Assembly (NCBI RefSeq): GCF_013336795.1
Contig: NZ_JAAFZT010000035.1
Location: forward strand, 1 to 64,000
From: Alteripontixanthobacter muriae
Lineage (GTDB): Bacteria > Pseudomonadota > Alphaproteobacteria > Sphingomonadales > Sphingomonadaceae
DNA length: 64,000 nucleotides
Reading direction: 5' to 3'
In this document: one piece after another, positions 18,141-26,753 of the stretch
Layout: each line of letters starts with the position of its first letter
Numbering within the stretch: the first letter of the stretch is position 1
Notes under the pieces: model-generated
Told to the model about the DNA's origin: nothing
Seen by the model: only the letters and a program-made list of their open reading frames with translations
Database searches by the model: none
Made by a program: the position numbers and the translations under genes

Positions 18141-19372
18141 TGGGAAGCTCACGGCGACGCAAAGTGGGCGGCCGCGCCCCTTTGGCTTGGGCAACTCGCA
18201 TCGCTTTGTCGATCGGAGTTGCAGTGGTTGGCTACTTTGGAGTTACATCGAGTTTAGCCAATGTCGTCCAAAAGTCGGATCCAGAGCTAGCTTATACACT
18301 CGATCCCAGCAATGGCGTGATTGCCGCTGCATATGCACAACACATTTTTACACTTCGGCCAACAACAGATCGTCACGCTTTACCGTCTCGACTTGCTAAG
18401 CAAGCACTACGCCTGGATCCCACAGCGGTTGATGCCCTTACTGTCCTCGGCTTCCAAGCACAACTATTGGGAGACGCAGCGCGATCGGATGAGATTCTTG
18501 CGCATTCAACGCAGTTATCGCGCCGAGAGCTGCGTCCGCAATTATGGGCCATCGAGGAAGCAGTTAGCCGAGGGGATGTCCAAGGTGCGTTGCGGCACTA
18601 CGACATCGCCCTTCGCACCTCCAATGACGCCCGAGCGATCTTATTCCCAACTCTGACTGCGGCATTGTCAGAGCCGAAGATTCGCTCAGCTCTGTTGCAG
18701 GTAATGGAATCCGGGCCAGTTTGGAGAGAAGCGTTTATCGATTACGCCGCTAAAAGCGGGGCAGCCCCTGAAGATGTCGCTCAATTCTTTCAGCTAGGGC
18801 GCCGAGTGGGTTTACCCGTTTCCGCTGATCACCGCGCGCAGCTGGTCGATCTTCTAATCAACCAAGGTGAGTTCGAAAAAGCATGGGACTACTTCCTGAC
18901 TTTCCGAGGTGGAGACCGCAACCGTTCTCGTGATCCCAATTTCATGTTTGACGGCAAGATCCGCTCAGCTTTCGATTGGTCGTTTGGCAAAGCACCTGGA
19001 CTTTCTGTTGCGATACTTCAGTCGCCTGAGGGCGGGATCTTGGACTTCGCACTGCCCCCGAGTGTGGGGGGTGTTGTTGTAAGACAGCTGCAACTACTTC
19101 CTGCTGGGACATATCGCTTGCAGGGCTTAAGTACGAACATCGAACAACCTTTGAGAAGTCAGCCTTATTGGGCGTTGTTATGCTTGGATGGACGAGAATT
19201 GGGACGAGTTCCTATAACATCCTCGTCAGATGCAAATAGTTTTTCCGGGCTACTCACAGTACCACAGAATTGCGATGTGCAGACATTAGAACTGGTCGCA
19301 CGAGCTTCAGATAAGGCTTCGGGCGTGGCTGGGCAGATAAATAAAATAGAAATGATGCCAAACGTCTACTAA
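18140..19372 (+). CDS. Hypothetical membrane-anchored helical-repeat protein of the polysaccharide operon
   Basis: This 410-residue protein has one N-terminal membrane helix (RIALSIGVAVVGYFGVTSSLA, about 17-37), then a region resembling tetratricopeptide repeats (residues about 70-270, with LAKQALRLDPTAVDALTVLG as the clearest unit). A C-terminal beta-rich domain (about 290-410) ends in a carbohydrate-binding-like pattern with two Cys. The family is not recognised. Translation is coupled to the Wzc-like gene (TAATG overlap), so it probably acts in the inner membrane/periplasm with the export machine, perhaps as a scaffold or glycan-binding partner. That is inference. The sequence is AT-richer than the core genes. 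Confidence 0.65.
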   Translation: MGSSRRRKVGGRAPLAWATRIALSIGVAVVGYFGVTSSLANVVQKSDPELAYTLDPSNGVIAAAYAQHIFTLRPTTDRHALPSRLAKQALRLDPTAVDALTVLGFQAQLLGDAARSDEILAHSTQLSRRELRPQLWAIEEAVSRGDVQGALRHYDIALRTSNDARAILFPTLTAALSEPKIRSALLQVMESGPVWREAFIDYAAKSGAAPEDVAQFFQLGRRVGLPVSADHRAQLVDLLINQGEFEKAWDYFLTFRGGDRNRSRDPNFMFDGKIRSAFDWSFGKAPGLSVAILQSPEGGILDFALPPSVGGVVVRQLQLLPAGTYRLQGLSTNIEQPLRSQPYWALLCLDGRELGRVPITSSSDANSFSGLLTVPQNCDVQTLELVARASDKASGVAGQINKIEMMPNVY

Positions 19373-19470
19373 AAATGAGGTTCTTGCGGAGCAAAATTAC
19401 AGAAGACCGGAACAACGCACTGGCCTCAGGATCTTTATTTTTGCAGCACTCGGCGCAGGCAAACTGACGT

Positions 19471-19846
19471 GATGACGGCACCGAGCTCACTAGCAACGCG
19501 GTGCTGGCATGGTGCGGGGGAATCGGTGTGGAGTGGCAGGCAAGCCGATGCAGGATGGCTTCTGCGAGAGCTTAAACGGCCGGATCCGCGACGAGCTGCT
19601 CAACGAGACGCTGTTCCTCAGCCTGCCGCATGCCCGCGTCGAGATCGCCGCCTGGGTGCAGGACTACAACCGCGAGAGACCGCACTCATCCCTTGGATAC
19701 GCAACACCGGCGGCTTCCGCCGCCAAACTGAATAAGCAATGGCCTGCCTCGCTACGCCGCTACGTAGCCATTACGGCAACCGCGCTGAGGAGCAAAATAA
19801 TTGCCCGACTCTAATCTCAGCTGGGGAAAAGCTGCGGGTTAGGTCA
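19471..19846 (+). pseudogene. Remnant of an IS3-family transposase (OrfB end)
   Basis: Codons from 19471 read [14 protein letters not shown], the second-Asp region of an IS3 integrase. After a small internal deletion near 19537 that changes frame, [20 protein letters not shown] and [11 protein letters not shown] follow, the Glu region, ending at the stop near 19814. The sequence past the stop resembles the right end of IS3 elements up to about 19846. The 5' three quarters of the element is missing. It sits between the helical-repeat gene and the sugar transferase, so it may have disrupted or brought part of the cluster. Confidence 0.8.
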
Positions 19847-19991
19847 GAAGGGCTCGACGTAATTCTGTTAAAACAATAATGCCTTCGGAGCCATTTTTTT
19901 GGATTAACCCTCTGCTATATCGAACGTGGTTTGCGTTCATGATATGCGGCGCTGCGGTCGTCCCACTATTCCCTATGAGCTGTGCCCATCA

Positions 19992-20552
19992 ATGAAGCGA
20001 ACTTTTGACATTCTCATCGGAATAGGTCTGCTGCCTTTAGCGGCGCCCCTATGCCTTATCGCAATGATCGTGCTCGGCATCGAAATGCGCGCGAATCCGC
20101 TTTTCTTGCAGACCCGGGTTGGAAGGTATCGCCAACCCTTCACAATTCTTAAGCTGCGTACAATGCGGCCAGGCACGGAGCATGTAGCTTCGCATGAAAT
20201 TAAGTCCTGCCAAATCACACGTATGGGCGGTCTGGTAAGACGATCAAAGATCGACGAACTTCCCCAAATTTTAAACGTACTGAAGGGCGACATGAGCTTC
20301 GTTGGGCCTAGGCCCTGTTTGCAGAGCCAGTCCGAACTTGTGTCCGAGAGGGAGCAGCGCGGAGTCTTCGCCCTGCGCCCCGGCATTACTGGTCCTGCTC
20401 AACTTGCGGGGATTGACATGTCACAACCGCGACGGCTGGCCAAAGCCGACGCTGCCTATCTTGAAGGCTGGTCTTTAACCCAAGACATCAAAATGGTTTT
20501 TCACACCTTTCTGGGTAAAGGTAGCGGGGATCCAGCTGTCGTTCGTAAATAG
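19992..20552 (+). CDS. Initiating phosphosugar transferase (PglC/WbpL-region, bacterial sugar transferase family)
   Basis: This 186-residue monotopic phosphoglycosyl transferase begins MKRTFDILIG with one re-entrant hydrophobic segment (about 6-28). The family motifs are LKLRTMRP, RRSKIDELPQILNVLKGDMS and FVGPRPCL; the catalytic Asp-Glu pair lies in KIDELPQ. It moves a sugar 1-phosphate from UDP-sugar to undecaprenyl phosphate at the cytoplasmic face, starting repeat-unit assembly. It is short, like PglC, lacking the large N-terminal membrane domain of WbaP. ATG 19992 matches the family start. A hairpin follows the stop. Confidence 0.85.
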   Translation: MKRTFDILIGIGLLPLAAPLCLIAMIVLGIEMRANPLFLQTRVGRYRQPFTILKLRTMRPGTEHVASHEIKSCQITRMGGLVRRSKIDELPQILNVLKGDMSFVGPRPCLQSQSELVSEREQRGVFALRPGITGPAQLAGIDMSQPRRLAKADAAYLEGWSLTQDIKMVFHTFLGKGSGDPAVVRK

Positions 20553-20554
20553 TT

Positions 20555-20572
20555 CAGCTATTGAAATAGCTG
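20555..20572. terminator. Weak hairpin after the sugar transferase gene
   Basis: CAGCTATT, two bases, AATAGCTG forms a perfect 8-bp inverted repeat immediately after the stop. No T run follows, so termination is only possible, not established. Confidence 0.35.
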
Positions 20573-20911
20573 TACGGCATTTAATAGAGCGCGTTTGAAA
20601 GCCTCTTGGCTTGCCCTTTCAAGATACCACCATGTTCTTGATACAGGCTGAGCTTGAATCGCGACTGCAAGATCCTGTTCACAATGCATCGCGCTCTCTG
20701 CGAAGCTCCAGTGATCGAATGAAATTGGTCGATAGTCTCGATTTCAATCGGGGCGTCATATCATTCGCGCGGCATTGATTCACCGCCATGATCAGAGACT
20801 TCAGCCATGATGAGGCGAACGTGACGGGCCTATCCAGGCTGGAATAGGCATTCGCTTTTCGTCGAAACTACATTCCCTTTTCACGGTTTTGAGCCAAATC
20901 TGATCTCCGCC
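20573..20911. other. Non-coding stretch between convergent genes
   Basis: Between the sugar transferase (plus) and the reductase gene (minus) I see no gene, tRNA or clear repeat. The composition is AT-richer than core sequence, in line with island debris. Confidence 0.5.
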
Positions 20912-21859
20912 TTATTGCGCGCCTTCGTTGCCCTGTCTGAACATGCGCGTTAGCGCCGCATCAAGCTGTTCAGATGGTTTCCAGCTCAGCAGTTTACACG
21001 CTGCAGAGGTGTCAACCTGGAGATTATTTAAAAGCCGTCGAGCTTCGGACGAACGCCCAGTGAGGCGGCCGGCAATATGCATCAGACTGGGGGGAATTGG
21101 CAGGAGGTGGGCCGGACGTCCAATAGCTTTGCCTATGGACAACACCAGGCCTCGCGTGGATACGTCCTCTCCATCGCAAAGGGTGACCACCGTCGCCCCC
21201 TGCACCGGCGCTTCCACCGCGCGCAGAGTCGCCTCGGCTAGATTGCGCACTGAAATCAGGCTCCGAAGATTGTCAATCGCGCCAAATGGAAGCGGAACTC
21301 CTCTGCGGACGGCTGCTACTAGCCTTCCGAAGTTTCCGCCCACACTCGGCCCGTAAACCAACGGAGGACGTAGGATGACGACCTCCGTTTGGGAGGACAA
21401 TGCCGCGTTGGTAACCAGCCGTTCGGCCTCGAGCTTGGTTCGACCATAATCGTCTTCCGGCTTGGGCACATCTTCACCTGAAAAGCGCTCGCCTGGCTGC
21501 GTTTCCTCTCCGTTGACTTTTATTGAACTCATAAAAACAAATCGGCCAACCGCACTCTGGTTGGCTGCTCTCAGGACTTTCTCCGTCGCTAAGACGTTGG
21601 CGCGCCGGAAAGCCTCGGTCGCGTCTGGAGCGTCACGCATCACGTGAGTCCGTGCCGCGAGATGGACAACGGCGTCGGCTCCTTCCATCGCGCGATTGAT
21701 GACGATCGGATCCACTTCGGCTAAGTCGCCGACTATCACTTCCTCTTCTATGCCAGCCGAGTGCCTAACAAGCGGAACCGTGTGGTGCCCCGACAAAGCT
21801 GTTCGGCGCAACATCTCTCGCCCGACGAACCCGCTCGCCCCCGTGACCACAATCCTCAT
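20912..21859 (-). CDS. NAD-dependent nucleotide-sugar reductase/epimerase (WbpV/QuiC-like)
   Basis: This 315-residue extended SDR protein has the dinucleotide motif VTGASGFVG at residues 4-12, HLAARTHV near 69, a catalytic Ser (FMSSIKVNG) and the Tyr-Lys pair in YGRTK near 138-142. The SIKVNGE signature is typical of the WbpV/QuiC branch, which reduces UDP-4-keto-6-deoxy-GlcNAc to UDP-QuiNAc. It could instead be a UDP-hexose 4-epimerase. The presence of a PglC-like transferase next door and a WbpM-like dehydratase at 37118-39097 favours the QuiNAc route. It lies 95 bases after the glycosyltransferase gene on the same strand. Confidence 0.8.
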   Translation of the reverse strand: MRIVVTGASGFVGREMLRRTALSGHHTVPLVRHSAGIEEEVIVGDLAEVDPIVINRAMEGADAVVHLAARTHVMRDAPDATEAFRRANVLATEKVLRAANQSAVGRFVFMSSIKVNGEETQPGERFSGEDVPKPEDDYGRTKLEAERLVTNAALSSQTEVVILRPPLVYGPSVGGNFGRLVAAVRRGVPLPFGAIDNLRSLISVRNLAEATLRAVEAPVQGATVVTLCDGEDVSTRGLVLSIGKAIGRPAHLLPIPPSLMHIAGRLTGRSSEARRLLNNLQVDTSAACKLLSWKPSEQLDAALTRMFRQGNEGAQ

Positions 21860-21954
21860 GACAGTGCCCTTACCGCTTTCATTAAATACCTGCTCACCTC
21901 GTGCCCCTCATATATTTCTACCGCCCTCGGAAGATGTTGCGACCTAGTCATCAG

Positions 21955-23247
21955 CTAAGGTTGTTGCTTCGTCTTTGCTTTGTCCGCCACGTTGGTGGGC
22001 ACGAAGTTTTCGGCATAATTTTCGAGCAGCGCAGCGTACTTTCCATACACCTTTTCGGCATCGAAATGTTCGCGGAAGTAAGCCTTAATACCCTCACGGC
22101 GATCAGCGCCTATACCGGAGGAACGGGCCACTGAGATCGCATCGGCAAAGCCGCGAGCGTCGCCTGCCGAAACCACTGCGCCACTGCCACTTCCACCCAC
22201 AACTCTTCCTGCTTCACCGCCTAAAGTTGAGATTTGGTAAAGTCCCGAGGCCATGTATTCGAATAGTTTATTGGGTAAGCCCTGCGGGGCAGAGGCGCTG
22301 TAAGGTGACAAAGCCACGGCGCCGTTCTCCAAGAGCGCTGCAATCTCGTCCCGATCTAGCCAGCCAGGAAGAACAATATTCGCGATTCCCTTCACTCGCG
22401 ACCTGAACAGGCCACCCTGTTCACCATCACCAGCGATGACGAATTGCAGGTTCTCGTCCTTTTGCAGAAGGCTAGCCGCGTCCGCAAGCATATCTAAATC
22501 GTAGGTTTTACCCCAGGATCCGATGAAAATGGCCGAGTCCTTTTTGGGATCGATACCCTTAGCATATAAACGCTCCAATGCGTTGGCTCTCGCTTTGCCG
22601 CTCGGCGGATCATAGCCGAGCGGAATGATGGCATCGCCTTCACGCCGGTCACGGCCGGCCTTTTTCAGACCCCAAGCCAAGTACTCGCCAGAAATACCGA
22701 CGAGGTGATCGGCTCCCGCGCATGCCACCTTCGCGATCCGGTCGAGGTTCCAGATCAGAGGTTTCGCCAACAGACCGACCAGCGGAGGGAGGAATGTCAC
22801 GAAAAAGTCAGGCCATAGATCTCTAATTGAAACTACCGACGGGACATTCCATTGTCTTGCTAGCCGAACCGCAGCATATGCAGAGTCGGATATAGGTAGA
22901 TCCGCGAGGATTAGGTCGGGTTTTTCTTCTAAGTAGGTGGCTATCTCTTCAGCACGAGCTGTGAAGCGTCGTGCCACGAGGGCGTTATGCAAGAGTCGCC
23001 GTGGCGCGCCATTGGTGGCGTATCCTAATCCCTCCACAAGCTCGATTATCACACCGCTTTCCAGCGTGTAACGCCCCGCAGCTTGCGTGCGAATACGCTT
23101 TCGGTAGTGATCGAAACTCGAACAAAACCATCGCACAGTGTGACCTCTCGCGGCCAAAGTCGCACAGAGCATGCCAGCACGCATGAGCCGAGGATTGTTC
23201 GGATCAAAAGGTAAAGGTTCGCAATCGCGCCAGATCCAAACAATCAT
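21955..23247 (-). CDS. Family 4-type glycosyltransferase
   Basis: This 430-residue GT-B enzyme has an acceptor-domain N-terminus (ARGHTVRWFCSSFDHYRK), KPDLILADLPISD in the middle, and a C-terminal nucleotide-sugar domain with VIAGDGEQGG, LPGWLDRDEI and the E-x7-E-like motif PYSASAPQGLPNKLFEYMASG. It would add a sugar to the lipid-linked repeat unit on the cytoplasmic side. It is followed by the WbpV/QuiC-like reductase gene in the same direction and preceded by about 1 kb of insertion-sequence debris. Donor sugar cannot be inferred. Confidence 0.85.
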   Translation of the reverse strand: MIVWIWRDCEPLPFDPNNPRLMRAGMLCATLAARGHTVRWFCSSFDHYRKRIRTQAAGRYTLESGVIIELVEGLGYATNGAPRRLLHNALVARRFTARAEEIATYLEEKPDLILADLPISDSAYAAVRLARQWNVPSVVSIRDLWPDFFVTFLPPLVGLLAKPLIWNLDRIAKVACAGADHLVGISGEYLAWGLKKAGRDRREGDAIIPLGYDPPSGKARANALERLYAKGIDPKKDSAIFIGSWGKTYDLDMLADAASLLQKDENLQFVIAGDGEQGGLFRSRVKGIANIVLPGWLDRDEIAALLENGAVALSPYSASAPQGLPNKLFEYMASGLYQISTLGGEAGRVVGGSGSGAVVSAGDARGFADAISVARSSGIGADRREGIKAYFREHFDAEKVYGKYAALLENYAENFVPTNVADKAKTKQQP

Positions 23248-23690
23248 CCGTTTTGAATCTCGCCCTCATTTGCGTTGGTGTTCGCTGGCGCGATAGTGTG
23301 TCGAAAAACAATCATAATCTGCCGTGGGCCTTATGTGGGAAATTCGAAATTGATCGCATGTTTCTAAGCGCAAATGCCGACCGGATCTACCGCTTTGAGC
23401 ATACGGCAATGCGCATGAAGAGTTCGAGCTCTTACCAACCACCGATCCCGAGATGACGTGCGTCAACACTCCTCTTACTGAGGGCGTCGACATGGTTTTT
23501 TGGTCGATCGTCAAGGCGGAGGAAGGCGAGCTGCTGGTATCGATAGTTCGTCTTACCGGATCACCGACGTCTCGGGTCGAGCCCGCGCCATAATAGAAGG
23601 ATTTCTAAATTCCTGACCGTCGAGGAAGTTCGCGAACTGATCCACCGTACCATCATCGATCAGGCAATCGACTGACCAGAGCGACTGAGC
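23248..23690. other. Non-coding debris upstream of the glycosyltransferase gene
   Basis: No intact gene is seen. Around 23620-23680 the plus strand reads TVEEVRELIHRTIIDQAID before a stop, possibly the tail of a lost gene. A promoter for the minus-strand glycosyltransferase should lie near 23260-23350, but I cannot single one out. Confidence 0.4.
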
Positions 23691-23734
23691 GGAGTGGGCA
23701 CAGCAATGGTCTTCATACTGTGCATCAGCCGCAC

Positions 23735-23954
23735 CATATCCAACATACCCCCCAGGCGCAATCGCAGGAAAAGCTACGCCTTCAGCCAGTTCCTCTACCG
23801 CTATCACAATCCGATCGGACGCGTTTTCGGAAAACTCAAGCACGCCAGAGGCTTGGCCACCCGTCGCGACAAGCGAGCCGACAACTTCCTCGCTGCAATC
23901 AAGCCCTTCTCAGCGTACCTCTGGATCAGCGCTTATGAGTTTACTGCCTCGTAA
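23735..23954 (+). pseudogene. C-terminal remnant of an IS5-family transposase
   Basis: The plus frame reads PPRRNRRKSYAFSQFLYRYH, then GRVFGKLKHARGLATRRDKR and NFLAAIKPFSAYLW, which aligns with the catalytic-Glu end of IS5-family transposases (normally ERFFNKLKHFRRVATRYDK). The catalytic Glu position is altered (IGRVFG instead of IERFFN), and the N-terminal two thirds is gone. It is a decayed relic distinct from the two complete IS5 elements. Confidence 0.8.
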
Positions 23955-24264
23955 CCTCAGCGAAAGAGCTTGAGAGCTAACTCTGGATCGGGACGCTAGG
24001 CGTGGAACGCGGTCGGAGAGCAGATCGCAATTACGTCGAACATCCTCGCTCCGACACCGAGCCCGATGGTCACCGCATGGTCGGGTTAGGGCCCAGCGGC
24101 TCGCGGATGCCTCGTGCGCGGTTTTGTCCGGTTCAACGCAAGCAGCTAATTCAACCGGTCGCCTCGCGCAAACGCGCCCGCATAGGTCAGCGGGCGAGCG
24201 ACCGGAGTAGTATTCGCCGGCGATGGCCCCGCAAACGATCATGAGGGCCTAGTGCATCGCCAGC
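23955..24264. other. Non-coding stretch before the pse operon end
   Basis: About 310 bases with no supported gene. Short open frames exist on both strands but show no recognisable protein pattern. It may be more transposon debris. Confidence 0.4.
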
Positions 24265-25323
24265 TCAGGCGATCAGATCCCAGCTGACCGGGGTGCCCTT
24301 TTTCAGCGCCCGATTCACCCGTTTGCCCAGCAGGATGTCGTAATTTCGGGGGGGGAGGCCAAAGCCGGGGCGTACCGAACGCAGACTAGCCTCGGTGAAC
24401 GCCTCGCCTTCTTCCATGTCTTGGGCCACATAGAGGGACCGTCGAAACACGCGCGAACCGCGCTCGGCTTCGGTGCCGCCATAGGTCACCTGCCCCAGCG
24501 CCTGCCAACCGCGCTCGGTCTCCACGCGCAACTGCAGGAATTCCTCCGGCTCGAGGCTGAAGGCACTGTCGACCCCGCCGTCTTCACGGCGGAGAGTGAA
24601 GTGCTTCTCAACCAGCACCGCACCCAGTGCGACCGCAGCTACCGCGACGCCGCAGCCCATGGTGTGATCGGAGAGCCCGACATCGCAGCCGAAGGTCTCT
24701 CTCATGTTTGGGATCGTGTTGATGTTGGTATTGGCGGGTGTTGCCGGATAGGTGCTGGTGCATTTCAGCAGGACCACCTGGTCGTTGCCCGCATCACGGC
24801 AAGTGCGGAGCGCTTCGCCGATCTCGACCACGCTCGCCATGCCCGTGGAAAGGATCATCGGCTTTCCGGTATTGGCCACCTTGCGGATCAGCGGCAGGTC
24901 GACGACCTCGAAAGATGCAATCTTGTATGCCGGAACGTTTAGCCCTTCGAGGAAGTCTACTGCCGTTGCATCGAAGGGGGTGGAAAAGCAGTGCAGCCCC
25001 AGCTTGTTGCAATGTTCGATGATCGGGCCGTGCCAGTCCCACGGGGTGTGCGCCTCTACATACAGCTCGTGCAGTTGGCGCCCGTTCCAAAGTGATTTTT
25101 CGTCGTTGATTAGGAAGCCCGGGCCGTCGCAATCGAGCGTCATCGTATCGGCAGTATAAGTCTGTAGCTTGACCGCATCCGCGCCGCTTTCCGCCGCTGC
25201 GCTCACAATCTCCAGAGCGCGGTCGAGCGAGTGGTTATGGTTGCCGGACATTTCCGCGATCAAATACGGGCGGGCCTCGGGGCCGATCGCACGACCGGCG
25301 ATGGCGATCGGTTTCGGGTTCAT
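24265..25323 (-). CDS. pseI: Pseudaminic acid synthase (NeuB/PseI family)
   Basis: This 352-residue enzyme condenses phosphoenolpyruvate with a 6-deoxy-2,4-diamido-hexose to give a nonulosonic acid. The NeuB domain has YLIAEMSGNHNHSLDRA near residues 19-35, GADAVKLQTYTADTMT and the STPFD and KCTSTYP motifs. A C-terminal SAF antifreeze-like domain (about 285-350) ends the protein. The GNHN form of the first motif is typical of PseI as opposed to sialic acid NeuB. It is the last gene of the seven-gene minus-strand pse operon, 17 bases after the PIG-L gene. Confidence 0.9.
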   Translation of the reverse strand: MNPKPIAIAGRAIGPEARPYLIAEMSGNHNHSLDRALEIVSAAAESGADAVKLQTYTADTMTLDCDGPGFLINDEKSLWNGRQLHELYVEAHTPWDWHGPIIEHCNKLGLHCFSTPFDATAVDFLEGLNVPAYKIASFEVVDLPLIRKVANTGKPMILSTGMASVVEIGEALRTCRDAGNDQVVLLKCTSTYPATPANTNINTIPNMRETFGCDVGLSDHTMGCGVAVAAVALGAVLVEKHFTLRREDGGVDSAFSLEPEEFLQLRVETERGWQALGQVTYGGTEAERGSRVFRRSLYVAQDMEEGEAFTEASLRSVRPGFGLPPRNYDILLGKRVNRALKKGTPVSWDLIA

Positions 25324-25340
25324 CGGATCAATTCCTCGGG

Positions 25341-26024
25341 TTAGGCGCAGATGCGCCCGATTGCGAAAGCTTCGGCCGCTTCTACCCCGATCGTTGCGCC
25401 GCGCAAACGGGCAAGATGCTCCAGCGCCTCGACTGAGCGGGCATGCGGCCAGTTGCGCATCTCAGTCGCATAGGCGCGCAGCGCATCGAGCTTGGCTCCC
25501 AAGTGTTTCGAGATGTCGATAAAGCAATTGGGCGTGAAGGGCGGCAGAGAAGAAGGCGGACGCCATTCGGTGCTCGACATGACTTCGAAAAACAGGACCT
25601 CGCTGATGCGGTTGCCGGGTTGGGGGCGGGTGGCGGCGATCACCGCATCGTGGATCACGCGGTGGTCGATGTTCACATCGGAATTTGCATGAGTGAGCAC
25701 TCGGGTAGGGGTCCGCTCGCGGATATGATGCTCGATCACCTTCACAATATCGAGCAGGTCTATACTGTCCATGCGGTTATCGGGGAACGCTTCGAGCGAC
25801 ACCGATCGCGCACCGACGATGTCCGCAGCCTTATGCGCGCAGCGGGCGAGTTCGCACATTTCCTCGCTACGTCCGCTCGCATTGCGAGAGTCGTCGCGGC
25901 TGGTTGCTCCCTCGGCCAGAATGAGGTGGTGGACATCCTCACCCGCGGCCGAGAGCTTCGCGACATAGCCCCCAGCGCCCAGGATTTCATCGTCGGGATG
26001 TGCTGCAATTACCAGTGTGGTCAT
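25341..26024 (-). CDS. PIG-L/LmbE-family N-deacetylase
   Basis: This 227-residue zinc-dependent deacetylase has the metal motif AHPDDEILGAGG at residues 8-19 and a later His-containing motif, THANSDVNIDHRVIHDAV, near 112-129. Both are typical of enzymes that remove N-acetyl groups from sugars. It is placed inside the nonulosonate operon and shares a four-base overlap with the formyltransferase gene, so the two products are probably made in equal amounts. I infer that it clears an acetamido group to free the amine for formylation. The alternative is that it acts on another sugar of the repeat. Confidence 0.82.
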   Translation of the reverse strand: MTTLVIAAHPDDEILGAGGYVAKLSAAGEDVHHLILAEGATSRDDSRNASGRSEEMCELARCAHKAADIVGARSVSLEAFPDNRMDSIDLLDIVKVIEHHIRERTPTRVLTHANSDVNIDHRVIHDAVIAATRPQPGNRISEVLFFEVMSSTEWRPPSSLPPFTPNCFIDISKHLGAKLDALRAYATEMRNWPHARSVEALEHLARLRGATIGVEAAEAFAIGRICA

Positions 26025-26713
26025 GTCTCGTAGTCCTTTTGCGTGATCCGCGCGCGAGCATAAAGCGCCCCGTCCTCTCCGAGCTCCGCATCGGTGAATT
26101 CAATCCGGTAGTGCCCCGTCTCGGCAAAGGCATGCGGGTATCCTTCGGCGTCGAGCATCCGGATATGGTCGTATGCGTGCTGCAGCCCGTCCGTGCCATC
26201 GATTGCACTCTGATAAGGAGTTCGGCGCTTGAAGTTGGTCGGCTCGCCTCGTTGCGGGGTCGCGCACAAATCCTGCTCCACCATCTCGCGAATCATCGGG
26301 CGCATTAATTCGCTCGCCCGCTTGAAGATTTCCTCGGCGGTTCCTGCAAGCGACAGGTCTCTTTTTAGATAGACGGGTCCGGTATCCAGCTCCGCCTCGC
26401 AACGAAGGGCGGTGAGCTTGGTGCTCTCGTGGCCGCGCAGGATCAGGTTTTGCAACGGGCTGCCCCCGCGGCCGTAGGGTACGTCGGTCATATGAAAGAT
26501 CACCGCTCTGAAATTCTCGTGTATGTCGGGCGGGATCATCCACGACCAATGTGGGAAGAACACCCACTCGGCCCCGAATTCTTCCAGCTTCCGGCGCGTC
26601 AGTTCCGTGCGCTCACGGATATGAAGAACCTCGTAGGCGTCGAGGGATTCGAGCGCCCCGACCAAAGTGTCGTAACGCCGATGGTGCGTGGCAATCGCGA
26701 TCCGGTGAATCAT
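26021..26713 (-). CDS. Sugar N-formyltransferase-like protein
   Basis: This 230-residue protein resembles the catalytic half of methionyl-tRNA formyltransferase. The core reads FHMTDVPYGRGGSP near residues 73-86, then ESTKLTALRCEAELDTGPVY. The catalytic His (in FHMTD) and the DxGP Asp are present, but the Asn that precedes the His by two residues in classical enzymes (N-x-H) is Ile here. Such stand-alone forms occur in nonulosonate clusters. It likely uses formyl-tetrahydrofolate to formylate an amino sugar. It follows the pseG-pseH gene by about 40 bases and overlaps the PIG-L gene. Confidence 0.78.
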   Translation of the reverse strand: MIHRIAIATHHRRYDTLVGALESLDAYEVLHIRERTELTRRKLEEFGAEWVFFPHWSWMIPPDIHENFRAVIFHMTDVPYGRGGSPLQNLILRGHESTKLTALRCEAELDTGPVYLKRDLSLAGTAEEIFKRASELMRPMIREMVEQDLCATPQRGEPTNFKRRTPYQSAIDGTDGLQHAYDHIRMLDAEGYPHAFAETGHYRIEFTDAELGEDGALYARARITQKDYET

Positions 26714-26753
26714 CGCGCTATCCTATCGCGCAGTCGCCGCGACGCCAACCGGC

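Noticed and set aside
23910-24242. 110-codon minus-strand frame in the debris before the pse operon end
   Set aside because: No family resemblance, odd composition and overlap with an IS relic.
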